This document shows positions 37,472-47,252 of a DNA stretch of 64,000 nucleotides, in pieces. Numbering within the stretch: position 1 is the stretch's first letter; every line of letters begins with the position of its first letter. The notes beneath the pieces were generated by a model. The model was given only the letters and a program-made list of their open reading frames with translations. It was not told where the DNA came from and ran no database searches. Made by a program: the position numbers and the translations under genes. Origin of the DNA: Neptunicoccus cionae (GTDB taxonomy: Bacteria > Pseudomonadota > Alphaproteobacteria > Rhodobacterales > Rhodobacteraceae); contig NZ_PKOJ01000002.1 in assembly GCF_002860325.1 (NCBI RefSeq), positions 558,001-622,000 on the forward strand, given 5' to 3'.

Positions 37472-38314
37472 TTATTCCTTGTCTGTCAGGTAACGCGCCC
37501 ACATATCGGGACGACGTTCCCGTGTAATCCGTTCGGACTGTTCGCGGCGCCATTTTTCCACATTGCCGTGATGGCCGGAGGTCAGAACTGGGGGGATACC
37601 ACGCCCCTTCCATTCCGCCGGACGGGTGTATTGAGGGTGTTCGAGCAGACCGTTCGAATGGCTTTCCTCCTCGGTGGAGGCCGCATTGCCAAGCACTTCG
37701 GGCAACAGGCGCACGGTCGCATCAATCAGCGCTTGCGCAGCAATTTCCCCGCCTGTCAGCACAAAATCCCCGAGCGAGACTTCCTGCACGTTATATTCTT
37801 CGAGCACCCGTTCATCCACGCCCTCAAAACGGCCGCACAAAAGGGTCATGCCTTCAGCCTTGGAAAACTGCTGTGCCATGGCTTGTGTAAAGGGTTTGCC
37901 CCGTGGGGACAGGTAGATGACCGGCCAGCGGCTCTGATCCACCGGCGTGCCCGGACGGGCCGCATCAAACGCCTGCCCGACCACATCCGCCTTCAGGACC
38001 ATGCCCGCGCCGCCACCGGCTGGCGTGTCATCCACATCCTTGTGTTTGCCGGTTCCAAACTGGCGCAGATCTATTGGCTCCAAAGCCCATTTTCCCTCTT
38101 GCAGGGCTTTGCCGGTCAGGGATTGCCCAAGCACGCCGGGAAACGCACCGGGGAAAAGGGTGATGACCTTCGCCCGCCAGGCACCTGCAATGTCAGGCGT
38201 GTCGGACATCAATTCCCGTGGTTTGAGAGAGGGGCGCACGGCAAGACGCCCGTGTGAACGGGTCAGGCTGCGGGTTTTCATCCCGTGGGACAAAGGTTTC
38301 TTTTCATCGGACAT
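37472..38314 (-). CDS. trmD: tRNA (guanine-N1)-methyltransferase
   Basis: 280 residues; makes m1G37 in tRNAs, preventing frameshifts. Knot-fold SPOUT features are present: YLSPRGKPFTQAMAQQFS, LLCGRFEGVDERVLEEYN, and SLGDFVLTGGE for AdoMet binding in the trefoil knot. The first 35 residues (charged, SHGRLAVRPSLKPRELM) form an extension that I recall as usual for Rhodobacteraceae; an internal ATG at 38209 is the alternative start. Confidence 0.96.
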   Translation of the reverse strand: MSDEKKPLSHGMKTRSLTRSHGRLAVRPSLKPRELMSDTPDIAGAWRAKVITLFPGAFPGVLGQSLTGKALQEGKWALEPIDLRQFGTGKHKDVDDTPAGGGAGMVLKADVVGQAFDAARPGTPVDQSRWPVIYLSPRGKPFTQAMAQQFSKAEGMTLLCGRFEGVDERVLEEYNVQEVSLGDFVLTGGEIAAQALIDATVRLLPEVLGNAASTEEESHSNGLLEHPQYTRPAEWKGRGIPPVLTSGHHGNVEKWRREQSERITRERRPDMWARYLTDKE

Positions 38315-38346
38315 GGGGGCGGATTAATCCGTTCTGCCGCTTTTGT

Positions 38347-39306
38347 CTATCGGCTGTCTTTCCGGTTGTTCACATAGGCGCGCAACGCTGCTACCAGATT
38401 TTCTGTCTGGGCCTCTGTCCCATTGCTGCCCATCAGCCGCCTTCCCAGTTCCAAGCCGTAGAAAAACCGCAGAACGGGGCCGCTGTCGAACTCCGGCAGA
38501 GGACCGAACCCCTCTAATATGGCATCAAGATCGGGTTGCGGCACCCATCCGCCCTGAGGCCGCCGGTAACTTTGCGCCTGAGCAAGAAACCGCGCCAGAT
38601 CCTTTGTCACGGCCAGTTCGTGGCGGTTTTCGATGTCGATGCCTGTCATTATCGGGCCGTCGCAGATCAGGTTCAAGGCGGCGAAATCGCCGTGGGTACG
38701 GGCCACCTGTACAGGCTTTCCCATCAGGTTCGGGGCCTGCTCACGCAATCGCGCTTTCAGACGGTTTATTAGCGGTGCATATGCGCTGCCTTGCGGCGGC
38801 GCAATCCGCTTGATCCATTTCCACGGACCAAATCCGGCAGTGCTGCGACTGTCGCTGGTATAAAGCGCGAGCCATTGCCCCGCCTGACGCAGCTTTTGCG
38901 CCCGTGCGGCAGGGATGGCCTGCTCCAGAATTGTGTCGAGCCTCTCTCCGGCCTGATAGGCCCGAAAGGTGAGCGGTTTTTGCGGCAGAAACTGCTTTGG
39001 CTCGCAGACCTGCAGCAATCCGCTGCCCATAATCGCGTGACGCGATGCCAGTTCCTGATGCACCTGCGCAGCCCGTGCAATGCCGTCCAGCCCGGTAAAA
39101 TGTTTGATAATCAGCGGTGCCCCATCCAGATGCGCCAGAAACACGCTGCGATCCTCTGCAATCCGCAGGCAATCCGCTACCACCAGCCCGCCCAGCGCAG
39201 GTTCACCCTCCAGCAGATCATTCAGATCGGCAAAAGCGGCGGTCTCCCGCGCGTGCTTTCGGCTCCAGCGCGCCAGAGCGTCCGGTGCAGCGGGATCAGC
39301 CGCCAT
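38347..39306 (-). CDS. Phosphotransferase (aminoglycoside-phosphotransferase-like kinase fold)
   Basis: 319 residues. Kinase-like elements: APLIIKHF (lysine of the N-lobe), THGDFAALN (catalytic-loop HGD and Asn) and TGIDIEN (metal-binding Asp). Its substrate is unknown; APH-fold kinases phosphorylate small molecules or sugars. It overlaps rimM by 11 bases and precedes trmD by 32, so it is embedded in the tRNA/ribosome-maturation operon. Confidence 0.8.
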   Translation of the reverse strand: MAADPAAPDALARWSRKHARETAAFADLNDLLEGEPALGGLVVADCLRIAEDRSVFLAHLDGAPLIIKHFTGLDGIARAAQVHQELASRHAIMGSGLLQVCEPKQFLPQKPLTFRAYQAGERLDTILEQAIPAARAQKLRQAGQWLALYTSDSRSTAGFGPWKWIKRIAPPQGSAYAPLINRLKARLREQAPNLMGKPVQVARTHGDFAALNLICDGPIMTGIDIENRHELAVTKDLARFLAQAQSYRRPQGGWVPQPDLDAILEGFGPLPEFDSGPVLRFFYGLELGRRLMGSNGTEAQTENLVAALRAYVNNRKDSR

Positions 39307-39811
39307 CTATCGCCCCTTCCGGCGGATCAACGACGATCCGGCCGGATGTCATATCTACAGTTGGCACAATTTCGCGGGTAAAAGGTAGCAGGGCATCGCC
39401 CCCCGAAGTCAGACGCACCTCAATGATGTCCCCTGCCCCGTGGTCATGCACTGCCCGAACCTTGCCGAGCGTCTCGCCGCCTGTGTCGACCACAACCATT
39501 CCAATCAGGTCGGAGTAGTAATACTCGTCATCCGGCAGGTTCGGCAGCGCACTGCGGGGTACAAACAACCGCACACCGCGCAGCGCGTCGGCTTCGTCCT
39601 TGAAGCGGATCCCCTTGATCCGCGCGGCAAAGCCACCCTTGACCGGACGGGTGACGGTCAGATCAAAGGTCTGGCTGCCATCCTCAGAGCTGAGCAGGCC
39701 GTAACTGCCCACATCTTCGGGTTGGGCGCAAAAGGATTTGATCCGCACCTCCCCTTTCACTCCGAAAGCTCCCATTATCGCCGCTACGCAGATGGTATCG
39801 TTTTTTGCCAA
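39296..39811 (-). CDS. rimM: 16S rRNA processing/ribosome maturation factor
   Basis: 171 residues. N-terminal beta-barrel with [15 protein letters not shown], followed by the PRC-barrel with [12 protein letters not shown] and the ending [24 protein letters not shown]. Binds S19 in 30S maturation. Its start is divergent from the histidine kinase gene with 326 bases between them. Confidence 0.96.
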   Translation of the reverse strand: MAKNDTICVAAIMGAFGVKGEVRIKSFCAQPEDVGSYGLLSSEDGSQTFDLTVTRPVKGGFAARIKGIRFKDEADALRGVRLFVPRSALPNLPDDEYYYSDLIGMVVVDTGGETLGKVRAVHDHGAGDIIEVRLTSGGDALLPFTREIVPTVDMTSGRIVVDPPEGAIDGG

Positions 39812-40137
39812 GTTCCGGCCCCAGTCTATCCGTCTGATTTCCGCACCCGCCTTGTTGCGGTTTGCATCCTTTCCAAGTAACCCGCCAAAGCTCCAATGAA
39901 AAGATGTTCGATACCCTCCTTTTCACCCACTACGCCAAAATTCCCGAAACAAGCGGCTGAAAACACTGTCAGACCGGCGTGCACTTTACTTGGGGTTTCT
40001 CCCCATTTCCTTTATATTGACAGGACAACCAAGTTCTGGTGGTCTCTATTTACTGATGAAGTTACAATCTATTACCCGTAATCCGTGCTAACACACAGCT
40101 GCGGCTGTTCAACGACGACCGGAGTGGAACTCTCGCT
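39812..40137. promoter_or_regulatory. Divergent control region of rimM and the sensor kinase
   Basis: 326 bases without a gene. It holds a GGGG-TTTCT-CCCC mini-hairpin (39992–40004) and a TTGACA at 40017–40022 with no good −10 at the right distance. Promoters for both directions must lie here, but I cannot place them. Confidence 0.4.
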
Positions 40138-41328
40138 TTGACTTCACCTTCCCTGACACACGACTTTCAGGATGATATTGACGAAATCGCCCGCAGTACG
40201 CTCGTTCCGAATCTGCTGGAAACAGTCACGCTCGTAACTGGTATGGGGTTCGCCGCGGTAGCGCGGGTCACGGACTCCCGTTGGGTCACGTGCCGCACAG
40301 TAGATAAAATCAACTTCGGGCTAACCCCCGGAGATGAATTGGACGTCGAAACAACGCTTTGTCACGAAGTCCGTATGGCTAACGCGGAAATCGTGATTGA
40401 TGATGTTCAAAACGACCCGCAGTATTGTACTCATCACACGCCTGAAATTTACAACATTCAGAGCTATATTTCGATCCCGATCTACAAGCTGGACGGCTCC
40501 TTCTTCGGAACGCTTTGCGCGATTGATCCCGCACCGCGAAAGTTAAAGGACGATCAGGTGCTGGGGATGTTCCGCCTGTTTGCCAAAATGATCGGGGACA
40601 GTCTGGAAACCGCAGAGCGCTTGCAAGAAAGCGAAACGGCTGTCGAGAAAGAACGCGAACTGGCAGAAATCCAGCAGCAGTTCATCGCAATTCTGGCCCA
40701 CGACCTGCGCAATCCGGTCAACGCGCTAGAGGCTGGCCTACGGCTTCTGGGACGCAGGCAACTGGATGCGAGATCCGAGAGCATCGTCAGCCTCATGCAG
40801 GCCTCTATCAACCGGATGGGCAATCTGATCGAAAACCTTTTGGATCACGCAAGAGAGCGTCAGGACGGCGGGATCATCATCGAGCGGAATGCAGATGAAC
40901 CCCTTGAACCTGTTATCCAGCAAATCGTTTCGGAAATCAGGGCAGTATCCCCCGAACATATGATCGAATGTAAAATTGACCTACCACAGAATGTTAATTG
41001 TGACAGGGAGCGTATCGCCCAGATGTTGTCAAACCTGCTGGGCAACGCGGTGACACACGGCGCCAAGGGCCGGACCATTCAAGTGAACGCCCGAAGCGAA
41101 GACGGGCAGTTCAAACTTTCTGTCAGAAACGAGGGTGATATGATCCCGCCAGAGCACGTCGGGAATCTGTTTCTTCCATTCCAGCAAGGAAATAGCAGCA
41201 ACAAACGCAGCGGGCTGGGTTTGGGACTGCATATCGCCTCGGGAATTGCAGAGGCTCATGGCGGCAGGCTCTCGGTGCGTTCAGACCCTGACAGCACAGA
41301 GTTTACTTTTACCATGCCGCAGCCCTGA
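40138..41328 (+). CDS. GAF-domain sensor histidine kinase
   Basis: 396 residues, soluble (no membrane helices). An N-terminal GAF domain (about 15–160) contains the segments TTLCHEV and SYISIPIYKLDGSFFGTLCAID. The HisKA box has His188 in AILAHDLRNPVNALE, and the ATPase domain has the N-box NLLGNAVTHG and G-box SGLGLGLHIA. The start is a TTG at 40138 with GGAG upstream; no ATG or GTG is in frame before the GAF domain. No response regulator is adjacent; ABC exporter genes follow by 260 bases. The signal is unknown. Confidence 0.87.
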   Translation: MTSPSLTHDFQDDIDEIARSTLVPNLLETVTLVTGMGFAAVARVTDSRWVTCRTVDKINFGLTPGDELDVETTLCHEVRMANAEIVIDDVQNDPQYCTHHTPEIYNIQSYISIPIYKLDGSFFGTLCAIDPAPRKLKDDQVLGMFRLFAKMIGDSLETAERLQESETAVEKERELAEIQQQFIAILAHDLRNPVNALEAGLRLLGRRQLDARSESIVSLMQASINRMGNLIENLLDHARERQDGGIIIERNADEPLEPVIQQIVSEIRAVSPEHMIECKIDLPQNVNCDRERIAQMLSNLLGNAVTHGAKGRTIQVNARSEDGQFKLSVRNEGDMIPPEHVGNLFLPFQQGNSSNKRSGLGLGLHIASGIAEAHGGRLSVRSDPDSTEFTFTMPQP

Positions 41329-41588
41329 TCCGGCACCCGCTTTTGAGGGAAAGAAACAGGTGACAGGCTGGCGATGCGGTGCTACATCTTTTGCATCAAC
41401 CAAGAGGTGCCGCATGAATTGTTGGAAAATCAAGAAGGCCGGAAAAATCCTATAGCCCCTTGATGCGGGCATTTTTCCGTCCGTCCTCAATCAGCCACGT
41501 TGTTGTCTTGGCCCCTTCGGCCATATCCTGACATTCCCTGTCTTTATTTGCCCGTGGCACAATTCTCTTTGTCTGTTGGAATTCTGTT

Positions 41589-43424
41589 ATGTACCGTTTT
41601 TTTGAATCTATCGTCGATCCGTTTGCCAATCGGGATCTCGGCACCCCGCCCCGTAATATCTGGGCATTCATCCGCAGCGAACTGCGCCCCTTCAACCGGC
41701 TTTTGCCATGGCTGCTGATTGGCGGGCTGGTGGTGGCCCTGCTGGAAACCTGGCTGATCAGCTATAGCGGCCAGATCATCGACTATGTAAACCAGACCGA
41801 TGGTGATGCGCTTTGGGGGCGCTATGGTCTGGAACTGATGGCGGTGGCAGCCCTGTTGCTGTTCGGGCGGCCGCTGGCTTTCTTTCTGAACGGGGTCTTG
41901 CAGCATCAGGCCCTGTCAAGCGCCATGCGCGATCAGGTACGCTGGCGGGCCCACACCCACATGCTGGGTCAGAGCCGCGAGTTCTTTCACAATGATTTTG
42001 CTGGCAGACTGGCCAACCGCGTGATGCAGATCGGCCCAGCGGTCGAGGACAATGTCTATACCTTCTTCGAAGCAGTCTGGTTCGTGTCGATCTACTTCGT
42101 CAGTGCATTGTGGATCATGTCCTCGGTAACGCCGGCCCTTGCCCTGCCGATGCTGCTCTGGCTTTGTGCTTTTGTCGTTTACATCGTTCACATGGGGCGC
42201 AAGATTTCCAAAGCCTCCGAAGATATGTCGCGCACCCGATCGATGGTCACAGCGCGGGTGGTGGATGCCTATACCAACATCGAGAGCGTCAAACTGTTTT
42301 CGGGCGACAGCCGAGAAAAAGATTTTGCCTTGCAGGCCGCCCGGGCCGACCGCGAGAGGTTCATGCTCTTCCTGCGGCTCTGGACCCGTATCCGGCTGGA
42401 TCTGGGTATCCTTACGGGCATCCTGATCGCAGGAGTGGTCGGGTTGTCGCTCTACTACTGGCGCAGCGGTGCTGTGAGCGTGGGCGAATTAAGCGCCGTC
42501 ACCGCACTGGTGATGCGCCTGTCTGCCATGACGGCTTGGATCATGTGGGTTTCCACGCTGCTGTTTGAAAACGCAGGAAAAATCCACGAAAGCATGGACT
42601 CCATCGCCAAAGAGCACACCGTCACCGACAGCGACAAAGCCCCCGAACTGCATGTCAGCAAGGGGGAGATCAGACTGATTGACGTGGCCCACCATTACGG
42701 ACGGGGTGAAGGCGGGTTGAACGGTATCAACCTAACCATCGCGGCAGGTGAAAAAGTCGGTCTCGTCGGGCGCTCCGGCGCGGGGAAAACCACGCTTGTA
42801 AACCTGCTGCTGCGCTTTATGGACCCTGAATCGGGGCGGATTGAAATTGACGGGCAGGATATTTCCAAAGTGCAACAAGAAAGCCTGCGCCGCGCCATTG
42901 GTATGGTCACGCAGGAACCCGGCCTGATGCACCGCTCTGTGCGCGACAACATCGTGCTGGGCGCACCGGATGCGACAGAGGCAGATATCGAACGCGCCGT
43001 CATCCGTGCCGATGCCGCCCAGTTCATCCCCGATCTCGAAGATCCGAAAGGACGGCGCGGGATGGAGGCTTTCGTCGGGGAACGGGGCGTGAAACTGTCG
43101 GGCGGGCAACGCCAGCGGATTGCGCTTGCGCGTGTTGTGCTCAAAGACGCGCCGATTCTGGTCTTGGACGAAGCCACAAGCGCGCTAGATAGTGAAAGCG
43201 AAGCCGTCATCCAGAATGCCCTTTCCGGTGTGATGGAAGGCAAAACCGTCATCGCCATCGCCCACCGCCTGTCCACCATCGCGCGGATGGACCGGATCGT
43301 GGTTCTGGACGACGGACAGATTGCCGAGATCGGGACACATGCCGAACTGCTGGCCAAAGGCGGGCTTTACGCCGGTTTCTGGTCCCGCCAATCGGGTGAA
43401 ATGTTGGGACTGGACACAGAATGA
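41589..43424 (+). CDS. ABC exporter half-transporter 1 (permease–ATPase)
   Basis: 611 residues. The N-terminal six-helix permease domain is followed by the ATPase with Walker A GRSGAGKT, signature LSGGQRQR, Walker B ILVLDEATS and switch AIAHRLS. It has every catalytic motif. Its stop overlaps the start of the next half-transporter (ATGA, 43421–43424), so the two probably form a heterodimer. Substrate unknown (lipid or drug type). Confidence 0.92.
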   Translation: MYRFFESIVDPFANRDLGTPPRNIWAFIRSELRPFNRLLPWLLIGGLVVALLETWLISYSGQIIDYVNQTDGDALWGRYGLELMAVAALLLFGRPLAFFLNGVLQHQALSSAMRDQVRWRAHTHMLGQSREFFHNDFAGRLANRVMQIGPAVEDNVYTFFEAVWFVSIYFVSALWIMSSVTPALALPMLLWLCAFVVYIVHMGRKISKASEDMSRTRSMVTARVVDAYTNIESVKLFSGDSREKDFALQAARADRERFMLFLRLWTRIRLDLGILTGILIAGVVGLSLYYWRSGAVSVGELSAVTALVMRLSAMTAWIMWVSTLLFENAGKIHESMDSIAKEHTVTDSDKAPELHVSKGEIRLIDVAHHYGRGEGGLNGINLTIAAGEKVGLVGRSGAGKTTLVNLLLRFMDPESGRIEIDGQDISKVQQESLRRAIGMVTQEPGLMHRSVRDNIVLGAPDATEADIERAVIRADAAQFIPDLEDPKGRRGMEAFVGERGVKLSGGQRQRIALARVVLKDAPILVLDEATSALDSESEAVIQNALSGVMEGKTVIAIAHRLSTIARMDRIVVLDDGQIAEIGTHAELLAKGGLYAGFWSRQSGEMLGLDTE

Positions 43425-45235
43425 GACGCTTTGCAGGATTGATAGATGCCTTTGCACGGGCCGAAGGACCACCGCCGCAAACGCTCGGGGCGTTTTTTCG
43501 CTGGGCGCTGAGCGGGGCCTTCGGCTGGCTGGCGGTGGCGGGGCTGCTATCTGCCTTTGTCGGCACACTGGAAGTGGTGACTGCGATCCTGCTGGGCAAA
43601 GTGATCGACGCGGCCCTTCTCAGCGGGCCGGATGTGTTCTGGGACCAGAACCTGATGCTGCTGGTGCTTGCTGCCGGTTTCTTCCTGATCCTGCGCCCGT
43701 TGGCCTTTGGCGCATCTTCAACCGCCAATTCCGTGCTGGTGGCCCCGAACGTGAACCCGCTGGTGCTGACCCGCCTGCACCGCTGGACACTGGGGCAGAC
43801 CGTCAGCTTCTTTGACGATGATTTCGCAGGCCGCATTGCCCAGAAACAGATGCAGGCGGCCCGCGCCATGACGGATGTGGCGGTCGAAGTCATCAACGTG
43901 GTGTTCTTCGCGCTCGCCTCGCTGGTCGGGTCGGTGCTGTTGCTGACCTCTATCAATGGCACCGTTGCAATGGCGCTGGCGGTCTGGCTGCTGGTCTATT
44001 TGTTGCTGATCCGCTGGTTCATGCCCCGTATCCGCGAACGTTCCAAGGCACGGGCAGGCACGCGGGCCATGGTGTCCGGTCAGGTGGTAGATACGATCAC
44101 CAATATTAAAACCGTCAAACTCTTCGCCCATGCGGATCACGAAGACCGCGCCGCCATTGGCGCCATTTCGGAGTTCCGCGACCGCGCGCTTGATTTCGGC
44201 ATCCTTTCTGCCGGTTTCCGACTGACTCTGATGATGGTGGCCGGACTTCTGCCGGTTGCCCTGATCGGCGGCACGCTCTGGCTCTGGTCCCGCGGGCTGG
44301 CCTCTCCGGGTGACATCGCCGCCGCGGGCACGATTTCCATCCGTATCGCGCAGATGACCGGCTGGGTCAGCTTCACCCTGATGGCGATCTGGGCCAATGT
44401 CGGAGAGGTCGAGGACGGCATGCGCACCCTGACCCCGCGCCACCGTCTGGATCAGCCCAATGCCCCCAAGGGGCTGGACGGGCGCAAGGAAATCACCTTC
44501 GATCACGTCAGTTTCGGCTACGGTCGGGACGGCAACGGCATCGAGGACATCAACCTGACAATCAAACCGGGCGAAAAAATCGGCATCGTCGGCGCGTCAG
44601 GTGCAGGGAAATCCACCCTCGTCGCCCTGTTGCTGCGACTTTACGACGTGGAAAAAGGCGCGATCCGTATTGGCGGGCAGGACATCCGCGAGGTGAGCGA
44701 GGAAGACCTGCGCCGCCAGATCGGTATGGTCACGCAGGACACCGCAATGTTCAACCGCTCGTCCCGCGACAACATCCTTTACGGTCGCCCTGATGCCACA
44801 GAAGACGACCTCATCGCCGCTGCCAAACGTGCCGAGGCCCATGACTTCATTCTCGGGCTGGAAGACCACAAGGGCCGCCGTGGCTACGATGCCCATCTCG
44901 GGGAACGCGGTGTCAAACTCTCCGGCGGCCAGCGCCAGCGGATTGCGCTCGCCCGTGCCATCCTGAAGGATGCGCCGATACTGGTGCTGGACGAGGCCAC
45001 CTCTGCGCTTGATTCCGAAGTGGAAGCCGCCATTCAAACAGCGCTCGATCAGGTGGTGGAGGGCAAAACCGTGCTCGCCATCGCGCACCGCCTGTCCACC
45101 ATCGCGCGGATGGACCGGATTGTAGTGCTGGACGCAGGCCGGATCGTAGAGAGCGGCACCCACGAAGAACTGCTCGACCTCAACGGCCATTACGCCGGAT
45201 TCTGGTCGCGCCAGACCGACGGTTTCGCCGCCTGA
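43421..45235 (+). CDS. ABC exporter half-transporter 2 (permease–ATPase)
   Basis: 604 residues, the partner of the preceding half-transporter. Walker A GASGAGKST, signature LSGGQRQR, Walker B ILVLDEATS and AIAHRLS are canonical, so both nucleotide sites of a heterodimer would be competent, unlike many heterodimeric exporters with one degenerate site. It is followed by a 70-base gap to the convergent bluB gene. Confidence 0.92.
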   Translation: MRRFAGLIDAFARAEGPPPQTLGAFFRWALSGAFGWLAVAGLLSAFVGTLEVVTAILLGKVIDAALLSGPDVFWDQNLMLLVLAAGFFLILRPLAFGASSTANSVLVAPNVNPLVLTRLHRWTLGQTVSFFDDDFAGRIAQKQMQAARAMTDVAVEVINVVFFALASLVGSVLLLTSINGTVAMALAVWLLVYLLLIRWFMPRIRERSKARAGTRAMVSGQVVDTITNIKTVKLFAHADHEDRAAIGAISEFRDRALDFGILSAGFRLTLMMVAGLLPVALIGGTLWLWSRGLASPGDIAAAGTISIRIAQMTGWVSFTLMAIWANVGEVEDGMRTLTPRHRLDQPNAPKGLDGRKEITFDHVSFGYGRDGNGIEDINLTIKPGEKIGIVGASGAGKSTLVALLLRLYDVEKGAIRIGGQDIREVSEEDLRRQIGMVTQDTAMFNRSSRDNILYGRPDATEDDLIAAAKRAEAHDFILGLEDHKGRRGYDAHLGERGVKLSGGQRQRIALARAILKDAPILVLDEATSALDSEVEAAIQTALDQVVEGKTVLAIAHRLSTIARMDRIVVLDAGRIVESGTHEELLDLNGHYAGFWSRQTDGFAA

Positions 45236-45305
45236 TAGGGATTTACGCTCTTTTTGGGGGAAAATATCCCGGGGTTTCAGGGGCAGCGCCCCTGATCCTG
45301 TGCGC

Positions 45306-45935
45306 CTAGCGGGAAATCACGTCAACGGTTTCCGTCCGCTCTTCCCAGCCTTTGGCTTCCAGTTCCGGTTGCAGGCTTTCCTCGGTCGGGTAGCCGACAC
45401 ACAGATAGGCCACCAGAGACCAGCTTTCCGGCACGCCAAGATCCGCGCGCAACTGGTTTGCATCCAGAATGGATACCCAGCCGACCCCCAGACCATAGGC
45501 CCGTGCCACCAGCCAGAAAGACATGATGGCCGAAACCACGGAATAGCGGCGGGTTTCTGTCATGGTTGCAGCGCCAAGGCCGGAACCTTTCTCCGTTTCC
45601 TCGTCACAAAAGATCGCAAATTGAACGGGGGCTTCTTTCATACCGGCCAGCTTCAGGCTGGCATAGGTTTTCGCCTTGTCACCGGAATATCCAGCAAGGG
45701 CTGCATCATTCTGGATTTGGAAATTTTCATAGGCTTTGGCTCGTGCCGCCTCGGATTCCAGGCTGACAATGCGCCAGGGTTCGGACAGGCCGACGGAAGG
45801 GGACAGGCGAAACGCGTCCAGACATTCGGCAAGGCTGTCTTGGGGAACAGGGGTGGTTTTGAAGTGGCGCACATCGCGGCGCCACTTCAACAGATTTACA
45901 AACTCGGACCGGAACTCTGCGGTAAATTTATGCAT
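45306..45935 (-). CDS. bluB: 5,6-dimethylbenzimidazole synthase (BluB)
   Basis: 209 residues of the nitroreductase fold. BluB breaks down FMNH2 to make the lower ligand of vitamin B12. Family segments are RRDVRHFKTTPVP, SPSVGLSEPWRIV, YASLKLAGMKEAPVQFAIFCD, RRYSVVSAIMSFWLVARA, and GLGVGWVSILD. A GGAACGGATCG site precedes the ATG at 45935. It lies 22 bases downstream of rpsP, with no other cobalamin gene in the window. Confidence 0.93.
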   Translation of the reverse strand: MHKFTAEFRSEFVNLLKWRRDVRHFKTTPVPQDSLAECLDAFRLSPSVGLSEPWRIVSLESEAARAKAYENFQIQNDAALAGYSGDKAKTYASLKLAGMKEAPVQFAIFCDEETEKGSGLGAATMTETRRYSVVSAIMSFWLVARAYGLGVGWVSILDANQLRADLGVPESWSLVAYLCVGYPTEESLQPELEAKGWEERTETVDVISR

Positions 45936-45957
45936 TTCGATCCGTTCCGTGTTTGGT

Positions 45958-46359
45958 TTATTCAGCAGCAGCTTCTTCGCTAGGAGCTTCTTCTGCAGGT
46001 GCAGCAGCGGCTTCTTTGGCAGCAGCTTCTTTAGCGGCTTTCTCTTCGGCGCGCTCAACAGCTTTTTTGCCTGGCTTGGCTTTTTTCAGGTTGGCGCGCT
46101 CTTTCTTCTCAACAACGCCGGCAGCTTCCAGAAAACGGGAAACACGGTCTGTTGGCTGTGCGCCTTCGCCGAGCCAGTACTGAACGCGTTCCATGTCCAG
46201 TTGAACGCGGTTTTCGTCGTCTTTGGCCAGCAGCGGGTTGTATGTGCCGAGTTTTTCAACGTAGCGGCCATCGCGTGGCATACGTGTGTCGGCTGCAACA
46301 ACACGGTAGAAAGGGCGTTTCTTGGAACCGCCGCGGGCCAGTCTGATCTTCATTGCCAT
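45958..46359 (-). CDS. rpsP: 30S ribosomal protein S16
   Basis: 133 residues. The core ([22 protein letters not shown]) is followed by a long Ala/Glu/Lys-rich C-terminal tail (about residues 85–133), which is longer than in E. coli but common in alphaproteobacteria. AAGGAGATACACCC is a strong ribosome site. An alternative ATG lies two codons downstream. Confidence 0.97.
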   Translation of the reverse strand: MAMKIRLARGGSKKRPFYRVVAADTRMPRDGRYVEKLGTYNPLLAKDDENRVQLDMERVQYWLGEGAQPTDRVSRFLEAAGVVEKKERANLKKAKPGKKAVERAEEKAAKEAAAKEAAAAPAEEAPSEEAAAE

Positions 46360-46419
46360 GGGTGTATCTCCTTTAGATGGCGTGGTCGGGGGGCGCTCGT
46401 CCCACCCTACATTCGGGAA

Positions 46420-46731
46420 TTAGGATTGATGTTGTTTGTGGTGCTGGATGACTTCGCTGATGATGAAGTTCAGGAACTTCTTGGCGAATTCGGGATCAAG
46501 ATCCGCCTCGCGGGCCAGACGTTCCAGACGGTCTATCTGGCTGGCTTCACGGGTTGGATCAGATGGCGGGAGGTCATGGGCAGCTTTCAGCTTTCCCACG
46601 GCCTGTGTGTGTTTGAACCGCTCGCCCAGAGTATAGACAAGGATCGCATCCAGACGGTCGATACTGGCGCGGTGTTCCTTTAGAAGCTCTGCAGCTTTTT
46701 CAACGGCGGTGTTGTCTGCACCGGTGCTCAT
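46420..46731 (-). CDS. Chorismate mutase
   Basis: 103 residues, AroQ-class all-helical enzyme converting chorismate to prephenate. Segments KEHRASIDRLDAILVYTLGERFKHTQAVGKLKAAHDLPPSDP follow the CM_2 pattern: Arg, Asp and the helix-1 end, then the Lys. The ATG at 46731 overlaps the acetyltransferase stop (ATGA). Confidence 0.9.
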   Translation of the reverse strand: MSTGADNTAVEKAAELLKEHRASIDRLDAILVYTLGERFKHTQAVGKLKAAHDLPPSDPTREASQIDRLERLAREADLDPEFAKKFLNFIISEVIQHHKQHQS

Positions 46732-47252
46732 CGGGCGTACTCCGGTGTCGGGTAACGGTAGATATGGTCTTCGCCCATATGCGGGTTGTGATAGGCCTTC
46801 TCGAAAGTGCCGCCCATCCGTTCCGCCAGCGCAATCGAACGCGCATTTCCCGGCACAATATGGGACGACAGGGTTTTGAAGCCCAAATCCTCGAATGCCC
46901 ACTGGCGGGCCCGCTCTGCGCCTTCGCGCGCGATTCCACGGCCTTCAAACGCTTCGAACAGGGCATAGCCCAGTTCCGGTTCCGGCCAGCCTTCGGGGTT
47001 CCAGATGCCGGTCAGACCCGCAACCGCGCCGCTGGCTTTTTCCACGATGGAAAAATAACCGTAACCGTGGATGTGCCAGTGGCCCACATTGGTCGCAAAC
47101 CAGCGCCATGCCTCATCCCGTTTCAGGCGACCGCCAAAACCCACACAATGTTCGGAATCATAGAAGGCAGCCAGCGGTTCGAAATCCGCGACCTGTGGTC
47201 CACGCAGGACCAACCGTTCTGTTTCCAGTGTGGGGGCGTTTGTCAGGGTCAT
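46728..47252 (-). CDS. GNAT acetyltransferase (RimJ/RimL type)
   Basis: 174 residues. The N-terminus TLETERLVLRGPQVADFEPL and the acetyl-CoA loop EAFEGRGIAREGAERARQWAF are those of ribosomal-protein-type acetyltransferases. It overlaps ffh at its start and the chorismate mutase gene at its stop (ATGA both times), so expression is tied to ffh. Confidence 0.9.
   Translation of the reverse strand: MTLTNAPTLETERLVLRGPQVADFEPLAAFYDSEHCVGFGGRLKRDEAWRWFATNVGHWHIHGYGYFSIVEKASGAVAGLTGIWNPEGWPEPELGYALFEAFEGRGIAREGAERARQWAFEDLGFKTLSSHIVPGNARSIALAERMGGTFEKAYHNPHMGEDHIYRYPTPEYAR

Noticed and set aside
37116-37613. 165-codon minus-strand frame across the trmD–rplS gap
   Set aside because: Overlaps both trmD and rplS in another frame, no homology; Pro/Arg-rich shadow translation.
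40017-40052. TTGACA with TATTTA as a kinase promoter
   Set aside because: The spacing is 24 bases, too long for a sigma-70 promoter.
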